A DNA stretch of 64,000 nucleotides from Stratiolaelaps scimitus (taxonomy: Eukaryota > Arthropoda > Arachnida > Mesostigmata > Laelapidae), in assembly GCA_019614645.1 (NCBI GenBank), contig JABWDB010000012.1:5518001-5582000 (forward strand), in the 5' to 3' direction. Below are positions 40,301-50,700 of this stretch, one piece after another; position 1 is the stretch's first letter; every line of letters starts with the position of its first letter. A program made the translations under genes and the position numbers. Below the pieces are notes generated by a model that saw nothing but the letters and a program-made list of their open reading frames with translations, was not told the origin of the DNA and did no database searches.

Positions 40301-41250
40301 AGTCGTCGATTATCACAGGTGCGGCCTCATAAGCAATCGTGGCGACTATCAGAAGCATTTTTAGCAAAATAAGAAGAAAACTGCAGAAAACACTCTATCC
40401 CGCAACGTAACTGGCTGCTTCGTTCAAATATGAATATAATACAATCATTGATCCTCGAAGTGACCCAAAGATATCCGATTTGGTTGCCAAATCAGCCCAT
40501 TAAACTTTTAACACATTGTAAATGGATGAATGTCGATGCGGCTGTCTACCCTGACTAATTAACCTGCCGAGACGCGGTAAGCGTGCGTTTCGCCCCTTGA
40601 TTTGGCCGAATGCCGAAGTGCTAATACAGCCGATCGCAAAAAACCGACAGTGCTTCTTCTTATATTGTGAATTCCGCCAAAGAACCTGACAGGAGTCATT
40701 AGCAAGTGACACATACAATACATTGTAACTAATGGCTGTGACCTTGGTGTCGCTGTGCTGGAAGATCGGAGGCAGTTAGGACACCTGTCAAATGACTTCG
40801 GCAAGGCGCCTGTCCAACAAATACGCATCCTTTACTAGGAGTACAGGACAACGTTAGAAAAGGGCGATTCGACACCCAGAACTAAAGTAGCTCCAGCTGA
40901 GGGTCGAACACAGAGGGAAATTCAGAGTTCCATTTGTTTTATCCAACACGACGGTGTCGAAACGGCCAAAAAACAAAACGACCTCTCAGCGAACACCTTT
41001 GTGATTGCTTCAGGTTATTGCTTTCATAGTCTGGTTCGGCCATTTAACCTCCTGCCGAAGCTCGGATGCAACAGGCCAATGAGCGTTATACTCGACCATA
41101 CGAGTGTCAACGCAGGATAGCAGAGCAATGGGTACCCCCTTTCTACGTCCGCTCTACCCAAGTACGTCCAAATGAACGCTCCCTTCGGTGGTGCTGGTGT
41201 AACCCTCGTTTGTAATCACATCAGAACTGATGTCGCTCGTCTCCTTGCAG

Positions 41251-41523
41251 AGAGGACTTCTTGTGCCTTTCAGATATATATGTTACCACGGAGCAGAGAA
41301 AATCGAATCGAAAGTCAGGGCCGACATCATCGTGGACGTCAAAAGTGGCCATAGTGCTCGGTCCAACGTTTCCGAAGTGCTTGTTGAGCTCGTCAGTAAT
41401 AGCCTGAGGCCTCTGAAGCTGCTGTCCAAAACCAAGATCATGAACCGAAGGCAGGACTTACTAATGAATTTTCATAGCGGTGTACCCCTTGACCCTTCAG
41501 TTTCACAAACTGGCGCGGACTAA
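41251..41523 (+). other. Coding-like fragment, possible terminal exon of an unknown gene
   Basis: An excellent acceptor (CGTCTCCTTGCAG, ending at 41250) opens a frame of 90 codons that stops at TAA 41521-41523. The peptide, with ADIIVDVKSGH and SEVLVELVSNSL segments, has a plausible mix of charged and hydrophobic residues, but I do not recognise the family. No upstream exon with a matching donor was identified. It could be a real last exon, a pseudogene fragment or chance. Confidence 0.3.
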
Positions 41524-42534
41524 AAAGACTCGGGCGCGGACTTCACGCGCGCTCAACCTTCGATGCCGTGTGTAGCATCAACGTCATTAGCATCGTACAC
41601 TGGTAGTCGTTTACCATTGTAATCGAATAACTCTGCAAACTCAGGCACAAAAATTCCAAGCACATATTGCCGGACTGATCACGCTGTGTACGGACCCGTT
41701 CCCGAGCGTAGCCTGGAACTAACCTTAGTATTCCGATAAAATAGCGTACCCAATTGAACGATACAGCAACACGCTGGTCGGTAAAAAATAATTTGGTTCC
41801 AATCTTCTAAGCAGGCAAGCCGTGACCATAGTGGGAGTATTAAAAATACCTTCTCCCACCACATCATCCCGGGACACGGAAGGTACTCTCAAACAAATGC
41901 GATGTGCCAAATACGGAAGTCCCTGATCATCGTGGTCTCGTCTCTGTGATAACACTACCATGTGTTTTGTTATCGCTATCGCCAAATTGAGCGGTCCCTT
42001 AGACATGGAGAGATGCAGGAAAGCTAACATAAGCTGATAAAGGCCACGTGGAGGATCAGGGAGCTTTGCCGGTGATGGACTGACGCTCCTCATCTAATCC
42101 TTTGACGGATTCAGCTTCTTATAATGCTTATACAGAGTTCGCCGGTGCAATCGCCGGTCGTCTTTCACACAGGAAATCTGTGCGATTCAGCAGGCCTCGA
42201 CCTCACTTTGGTAGGCAGTCAATATAATAACGAGGCTGGCTCAAGCCTTGCCTCGTGACATATATAAAGAGAATGCAATATTGTAACAACAGTGCGATTT
42301 ACTACTGTATAATGGAGGAAAAGAGCTATCCAAGAATGTCGTAGCATTACATTGGATCAGCTATGTCTACGTTTCACGATCGCATTTTTAATCAGAGTAG
42401 TTTCTCTGCCGAATATCAATATTATGGTTTTGACATTCACGGCAGGCCGCTAGTTGGGGAGAAACACCGCTTTCTGTTCCAGAGAGCGGTGCTAGACAGC
42501 ATCAAGTCCTGGACACTGGAATGCCAATATGGGC

Positions 42535-42576
42535 CATTATAAACTCGGCGATGTCGACATCGCCGAGTTTATAATG
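42535..42576. repeat. Perfect 42-bp palindrome
   Basis: Both strands read identically from CATTATAAACTCGG to the end; the centre is ATGTCGACAT at 42551-42560 with no spacer. I checked it base by base. It is not AT-only sequence, so it did not arise by simple dinucleotide expansion. No gene is attached to it. Confidence 0.95.
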
Positions 42577-44294
42577 CGAAGCGCAAAGCCTTAATCCTAC
42601 GGGACGCATGGTGAGTTGTTATACCAAAAACTTGAATTTCGCACGTTCCAGATTTCAACGAGCACCACACATCCTCCTCACCGTACGGACAGTTACGGAC
42701 AATCTCATAAAACGAGTAGATGTCCACAAGAGGTCAATGTTCAATTCAATGTCAATGTAATTCAAGGCTTTTTTCGAAAATATTGCACCCACGATACTCA
42801 CTCACCTGATCTCAATATAGAGTTACGGGCAGGAATATTATCAAACGAAACTGGCGTCATTACGTGTTATGCTATCACACCAGGAAAAACACACGTGCAC
42901 ATTCACCACATTTATATTTGTATATTCATGCCATGTCATATTGAGCGCCCGTTCTACCCGTTGGCGTGCCCGATGAGAGTAGCTTCCCGTTGGTGGAAAC
43001 AGCTACTCGGCTTGTGACGAATGTCGCGGCTCGCCGTCACCACCAGCTACCGGCTCCAGCAGAGGTATATGTATACAGCATGAGGAAAATCAGCAACAAC
43101 CCTTTGCTCGGCTCGACCAATCGATCGACCAGCCAGGGATCGTCCCGAGTGTGCCGATCGAGAACACATCTCTCGTCTGCTGTGTTCTTAAGTGACACGA
43201 GTGCCGCTCAATTGCTTCTGTTCCTGAATCGGAGAGGAGGGGCGGCTGTGGCATTAAGGGCCGGCGATGGATATAGTGTTTCCGGTTGCGTCTTCGTATC
43301 CTACCGCTTCCAGTAGCTATTTCTGCTGTTGTGATTGCCACTGCTACCGCTTTCTTAAGGCGACATCACACTGATGTGCAATGACTCGCGGGCGGCACGA
43401 GAGAGGGTGTTATGATGTTACTATTCGAATGGCCCGAATTGTTTTGGTTTCATTCGTTTTCTCGATGTATGGGCTCTCCGCCGCTCGATCCGATCGGGTC
43501 GAAACAGCCTTGAAACCGCTGGTTTGGACATATCCACTGAGTCGATTGTAGATGTCCGCCTCGGTATCAGACTGTATTGGCAACTCGATCGACGAGAGCG
43601 TTTCCGCGAATAAGCTCACCTTTTGATAAGGCAATAGGGAAGATTCGGTGCTGGGGACAGATGACGGTACGAATGAATCGGTCGGAATTGACCGTAGTTG
43701 ATCCGTAACAGCGCGGGAGAGTGGAGACGACCAAGCTTGAAATTGGTATCCCCAGTGGGTAAGTGTCCTGATCGTCGAAAAGATGATAATAATCACCTTC
43801 GTTATACGAGCTATTTATATTGAAGAATCAGCCAGCTCAAGGCAGCACCGATTCGTATATATGTACATATATTCGAGACATCAAATTGACTATACAAAAT
43901 ATTGATATATATATATTATGCATAGTTCAAATGCGCGAGTCATATCCATATCTATCATACACAATCGACCACTTGTGGCGATGCTGAGCCACAGTCCTCC
44001 GATATAATTCACGTATCCATTTGATTATAATGAGATGAATAAGTAAATCATATCGGTTTCCATTTCTTTTTTGTTCGTGGACTGATTATATAATAACGAG
44101 GTTCTACATTCGATTCCCAAAATTATATTATCACACCGCTTTCCTCGTCTAACATACTTCTGACTGGAGATAAGACAGTGTCATTCGAGTTACAAATCGA
44201 TGTCAGTGTTGTGGGCTAGTATTATTTAACCATGATACCACGTGATCTTCATACAGTCTTACACATGTAGCGTCTGGAAAAAACCATCGCATCG

Positions 44295-44319
44295 ATATAT
44301 ATATATATATATATATATA
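44295..44319. repeat. (AT)n microsatellite
   Basis: Uninterrupted AT run of about 25 bases. Confidence 0.95.
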
Positions 44320-44491
44320 AAGAGAGGACACTCGCTGCCAATTGATGAATTTATGATAATGATGGAACGGAAGGATGAAGAGGACAACGTAGCGACGCCA
44401 CGAAATTTGTTTATCGTTCCGTAGTAGTGGTTTGGAGAGCTCCAATAGTGACGTGAGCCCCTACGAAATTGCAAGCGAAATTCACAGGGCC

Positions 44492-44494
<3 letters not shown>

Positions 44495-44538
<44 letters not shown>
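44495..44538. repeat. (TA)22 microsatellite
   Basis: Uninterrupted TA run of 44 bases flanked by CTAC and GTAAG. Confidence 0.95.
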
Positions 44539-44541
<3 letters not shown>

Positions 44542-44594
44542 AGCACATAATTGACGTTATGCAGACATAACATTAGAGATGTAAGCGCATGTAC

Positions 44595-44839
44595 CTATTG
44601 ATTTGTGCAGTTCAAACAGTCCCCCCAGTCAAGCAACCCTGACAATGCACAGTCATACTGTGACAGAAGTTGGTGGAAACTCTGTTCTGTAATATTGACC
44701 TCTTGTAATACCGAGTCGTGCGAGCACACACTAATACGATACAATATAGAGTCATCATAATCTTTCTGGGGTACTCTGACGTAGATCCGGCCAGGGTCCA
44801 ACTCCATCTGAAGGAGATACATCTCGGGATCGGACGGTC
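44595..44839 (-). CDS. FN3-like module 17, D-type first half (partial or decayed)
   Basis: After a TTTTAG acceptor the frame reads PSDPEMYLLQMELDP and then SILYRISVC, matching the start of D-type modules. D-type first-half exons elsewhere are exactly 176 bases; at that length (44664) the donor GT is absent and the frame continues to TAG at 44595-44597. Either this is a divergent 3'-terminal exon, or a decayed module, or it uses a donor I cannot see. Entry phase (two bases) fits other modules. Confidence 0.4.
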
Positions 44840-46080
44840 CTAAAATGACGCTCTAGAGAAATGCTGTTTCTCTAATAATAGTCAACTTACGAACTTTATT
44901 TCGACTAAGTTTCTGCTCTGTAATTTTACACGAAATCACGTGGTCACATATGCAATCTTCTTCGGCAACTCGTTAGCAGCCAGCCCGCCTGAAGAGGTAA
45001 GGTTGACAGAACGACAACATGAGGAACTGTCCCGGTAAACGAGGAACTGTCCTGTAAACGAGATGTTAACCAACATAAAGCTCATTAAACGGTGAATAGT
45101 CATAATCCATTCGATGGTAGTTTACAGCCTCGTGATATCGCCTGCTGATTTCTAGACATCAAACGCCCGCAGGGATACGCTACGTGAGACAGCAGACATT
45201 TGCGGGCATGCCCATTTCTCGATAATCGTTTGGTGTGGTGCATCTGGCAGCAACGGGAATCGCTGCCGGTAATTGCTGCACTCACCCGTGCATTCTTCTT
45301 TCTAGCATGATCAGGCCTTCCGCCTCTGTATACTCGAACAAAATACGAAAACATTTTAGTCACATACTCTCCGACTAAAATTAAAAACACGTCAGAAGCA
45401 AAATGCGATTCAGATTCTCAGAACTCATTCGATTGGACACTCACCACCACAAGAAACCCCGTGGAAGCTACTCACGTGGTCTGAAGGTGACTGGTGATTT
45501 TTTTGTTTTGACCGCCACCACCAGCAGCATGCCGCCCGCCGGGCACCTAAGTCGAGATGACTCCCATAAACCGTACTTCGTCAACCCCGTCGCGACACTT
45601 TGCCACGCCTTTAACCGTAAACTCATCGCCGAGAGGGACGTCCGAGATGATAAAGAATTCCTGTCCTGTCGACGCGCGCAACGATTGTGTGAAATCCATA
45701 GCTACTCTGCCGTCACGGCCGCGAGAACTAACGTAGCCAAAATCAGCGGATTCGACGATTTTGTCTATGTGAGTTTGTCTACACACATCGCCGAAGTAAA
45801 CCTTGACGCTGACCGAGTCGGTGGCCCTCCTCACGACCTCAAGTTTGGCCTTGTAGCCTAGTGAATTCGCATCTGAAAAGTGGGTACGAATTCGTCATTT
45901 ATGTTCTCTTCCGAATTGACCGAGTGGCTGTGTGAAAGACGGAGTGCTTCATCGGACCCCTAAGTACAGTACGGGCCGATAGCTGGGGGTGGGCATCGCT
46001 AGTTCGCAAATTTGCCCAATACATTATCCAAAGCAAAGGTGATCCACTCCAATCCCGTGCTCGTTGTAAACAATAACAAA

Positions 46081-46121
<41 letters not shown>

Positions 46122-47652
46122 ATTACTGGGTGAACAATAACAATTGTATGGTCAAGTAACATCGATGTAAAAATGCCAAAAAACCAAACTCGATATATTC
46201 CAATCAACGCGAGAACAGAACCGACTAGAATAGCAAGAAAGACGACCCGTTTCTTTTCTTGTGTTCGCGTCGCCGTCGTTCGGTTGGCTAACCATGCAAC
46301 AATAAGAAATAAACGGCAAAAAGCCGTACGAGAGAAAAGTATAGCCTTACCGAAGGCACGTCTGCAAGCATGATCGCATAATGGACTCTTCAGTTCCTGG
46401 ATTATCGATAGCTCCATGTGAGGTATTAGCTTCCCAGTGTCCTTGTCGACTATGGGCGCTTTGCTCAAGATATTCACAGGTGCAACTGTCGCTCTTAGGA
46501 TACTTGCAGCTTCTGGCACCACAAGTCTGCGCCTCTGCGGTATTTCGTCAACCACCAATGAAAAGTGTTAAAGAGCGAGTGATTAATCGACGGAAATCGC
46601 TGACTAAACTAACGACTCTGGCCACGGCAAAGCTAAAATGGCTGAGGGGATCCCCGCCCTTCTCCCGTCGGAAAACACTTGGTCGGCGCTGCCAACCTTG
46701 CACCATGGCGCCATGGCGTAGTGTCACACCATGTCATGTACACGCTGCGACAGGCCGCTGCACCGACTCGTCCCTCATGGAAGGTAAACATCCGAGCGTG
46801 ACTGCCAGAGGTACTGTGCAACGAGACTCGATGACTGACGTTCGATAGCGATTTACCCCAGCCGACGGGCTGAGCAACGGAACTCACCCGACCGCCGGCG
46901 TGTGTATCACGGTCAGCTGCATAATTGCTAGGCATTACCCGTGGATAAGTAATTAACTACCAGATAAAGGCTCGCATACACCAACGCGAAATACGCATAA
47001 TTAAGCTGCAAGCTTATTGGGATGTTCCTGCCGAAATGTTCCGCCAGGCGCTTGTCGAGAACGGCATAAAGAAAAAGTTCACACGAAAGAAGATGACAAA
47101 ATACACTTACCGTAAATAGACCAGCGTGTAGCTGGTAATGGTACTCACAATATGTCGTCTCGATCGCATAGCACAGCTCAAGATCGTATAGGGTGGGCCA
47201 TTCGTCTCCTATGAGGGAGGCATGCATATTCAAATAACGATGTCCAGATATCAACTTGTCTAGTTGAATGAAGCGAACATCCTCAGCCCATAATTGGCTG
47301 GTCACACTCGAGTCGACATCCTGTACATCGGGGCTTTCTGAAACAAGGCCGATTAGTAGATAATAATCTATTATTATTATAATTATAATAATCTATATAT
47401 AAATAATAAATAAAATTTATAAATATAGACTTGCGACCACGCCCTCGTGGTCTGGTCCTCGCTTCCGGATGGTGGGGGCCTATTGACGAAAACGGGCACC
47501 CATTGAGGCAATTGCTACATTAACTTGCTCCTATCAGCAATAGTACTGGTTTGAACAATGGGTACAATTCAATATATTTTTAATGCAACAATGTAACAAA
47601 AATATTTTATATGAGATATATATATATCTCATATAAAATATAGTTATATATA

Positions 47653-47722
<70 letters not shown>

Positions 47723-50700
47723 CACAAAACTGATTCAAAAGGTAGAAGCGAAGCGTCATCATCATTATCGTGCCGAAATTGCGGGATATTGCCAAAAAAA
47801 GGTCGGTTAGATGCCAGAGGAGCGCAGACTACGTTATGGCTAAAAAGTTTTATTTACCAAACAATAGCAACAACATATTACCCATTTTAATGATCTGTGA
47901 ACCGTCAAGTGTTTCACTTGATCAAATGATGACTTTATCAAGGGATTATTCTATATTGAAGTTACCTCCCATCATAGTATTGCTGGCTGACTTACCGTGC
48001 GGAGCATTCATGACTTGAACACCCTCATAGCGGATGCAACCTTTCTCTGTCGACAAGGATTTCCCGATGCCCTCAACAAAAAATGCTGAAATAGCCAATG
48101 AGTATGGCCAATGTTATTTCTCGCTACCGGTGTACGATACGACACTTTTTTGAATGAAATTTGTAATACATAGCGGTCGTTCAGCAAATTTCTGGAATTT
48201 ACAGAATCCGATCCAGAGAGTCCAGAGTCTGGAATGTATATTTATTCGATGGCGCATAAAAATAAAGGAGCCCTCTCGTCTTTATCGCAGGGCCTTATAG
48301 CAGGAATGGATGGGCTCTGCTTAAACGTAGAAACGTTCGGACAGCCCACTGTGCGTTTACCGAGGCAAACATTCACTCAGATATATGGCAGCCGGTCGAC
48401 ACCGAACAAAAACTCGCGTCCCGACTCGTTTTTGTCCTATTCATTCGCGATAGCACATTTTATACTGTTCTTTCATAGCTTCCTTCATGGGAGAGGGAGA
48501 GCTCTTTCCATCTCTGCCGTTTTCCGTTAGGAGAACCTGTATCCCAGTAATCAAATGATGTCTTTCCTTACCTGGCCCTCCGGTGAAGACCTGCTGTCGA
48601 AAGAACCTTCGTCGTTTGCCCTTGCACGACACAATAGCCTTGATAGTGTATGTCCACCAAAAACGAATTCTTGTTAAAGTGATTTTACCTCTTCCCGAAA
48701 ACTGATCCTGTTCATATCCCACGAACGATGGGTTTCCAGACACAATAAAGCCTTTAACCGCGGCATCAACACAAAGTGTCTCGGGGTCGATTATGATCAC
48801 GACTCCGGAGCTATTTGTATCCACCACTATTCTTAGGGGTTCGTCATCTAGATCTGAAATAGGGTTTACCGACCGATGAGTATCTGTTCGGCCAGCCCAA
48901 ATAGTACCTATACGTCAGAGTAGACGCATTTGTTACGCCAGAACAAGGGTTGGTGCTGATCGCCCCGATAACAAGGACGTTAAGTAATGACACTACTAGT
49001 TTTTTATACGGATTTTTCCACAAAAAAATGCATCCAAAACTTCCATCAGTGAGGTATTGTTCGTATATTCAGATACCCAAGGCAATGAAGGTATCCAAAA
49101 TTTGCGATGTATCCCTAGCCGTTCTGAAATTCCCTAGAAAATTCTGTTCTACTGCACGCTCTTTCTTGAGATCGATTGATGCGGCCATTTGCATTTAAAC
49201 ATGGCAGGCTTAAAAATGATATACGCAACTAATTCAATAAGCTCTATACCCCCACCTGGACAATCCGTGAAGCATTCTGGCATAACAAAAGTACTGACAT
49301 CGCCTTCCAGCTCTGACGAGTACTTTATTCCAGGGATTAACTCGGTTACGGTATAGTCCTGAATAAATATGAAATCATCGAATTGTCAATTACTAGGAAG
49401 AAGATTATTGATGGTTTCCCAGATCGCCGAATGTAAAAGCAAGTATTGTAGAAATATTTGAGATCCTACCGTCTACGTCATTTGCTACAGTAGCGAGACA
49501 TGTATGCCCGTAATCCGTCTGTGAACAGACACTATCCCCAGCCTCGATAAGGATAGACCTATCGAGGCCATATGAGGCGAGAAAGAGCTTTACCATTTAT
49601 TTTTGTCAGTGGAATGATTTCCACAGGTATCAACAATAACTGCACGTCGCGATGGCGATTCCTCCTTCACACTAGGAGATCCCCCAACCCACAAGCGCAG
49701 GCAGTGCCCACAAACTTTCATGCCATCATTCTCGTACCCTCCGTCACGCGTGCCCAACCTATCTGTCTGCTTATATTCGGCCATTCTCCCCGTTCGGCGG
49801 CCTCGTCGACAGCTTCTTACAATATTTATCAGATATAGTCATGTAGCATGTTCCAACCGCATTATTATCCATGGTCATATTCGTGGTCTTTTTAGTTCTA
49901 GGTCGATCTCAACTCGGCAGTTCATCGTCACGTTGGCAGCGGGTCTACTACTTCCCGTCCGCCACGCTACCTGATCCTCCGGCGCCTGTCGCTGATCGCT
50001 GACAACGGGCGTTGTTGTCAGTAAACGGACTCCCCTAATTTACCTATGAATCAGCTTCAGCGCGATGACCAGTCTGGCATGATGCTTCTTATCACCGCCC
50101 ATACTTCTGATGACGAACACTCGAGGCTCGTGGTAAGAAATCATCAAGGAGTCAAGGACAAGCTCAGTATATACCTTCACCGTTCAGGGACAACACACGA
50201 TATACGGTGAAGGGTGTATAATCCGACCTATCCACACAACCCACCCCACTCTCCCAGCCCTTAGGAAGCTAACGAACATAACGACATCAATGTGGTGTTC
50301 CCATACCTTTTCTATGGCAATTTTCTCTCCTCCTGGCGTGGGCATGATCGAAATCTTTGACGGATTGTTCAGCTGGCCTCCCTGAACAAACTGTACCGAA
50401 AACGGGTCAATAATACGAGGCTCCGCTGCAACAAAGCAAAGCCGAATGTATAGCTCATTATTGTCTGTTCTCACCTCTTTTTTTCGAAGGTATTAAGCGT
50501 GAACCCCTCAACAGATCTGCGCCAACCCCGGCAAAACGCATGCAATTCCCTGATCTTCATTCACAGCTGATCCGCCATAGGGCACTGCGCCAATGATTAC
50601 TGATCAACATTACTATACAATCCGAAACGTTGGACCTCCCTGAACGAAAGAAAACGCTATAAATGTTGGTGACATTGTGATCAAGGCGCTCAGATACGAC

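Larger units (their letters stand above)
34950..44594. other. Gene-poor stretch, no recognised gene
   Basis: No gene could be recognised between the minisatellite and the FN3-like gene. Notable content: an A-rich, T-poor tract (37165-37345), a 42-bp perfect palindrome (42535-42576), TA runs at 44295-44319 and 44495-44538, and a coding-like plus-strand fragment at 41251-41523. Confidence 0.4.

Noticed and set aside
43410..43796. Minus-strand open frame of about 128 codons with a good internal donor (AAG/GTGAGC), considered as a cytoplasmic tail of the FN3 gene
   Set aside because: Two frames are open over the same stretch, no membrane exon links it to the array, and the in-frame stop at 45547 precedes it.
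46135..46300. A hydrophobic stretch (VVFLAILVGSVLALIGIY) on the minus strand that looks like a transmembrane helix at the end of the FN3 gene
   Set aside because: It lies beyond the strong GTAAGG donor of exon 46351-46534, and splicing from that donor to 45872 is in phase with the next FN3 module. The stretch is most simply T-rich intron sequence that happens to stay open.
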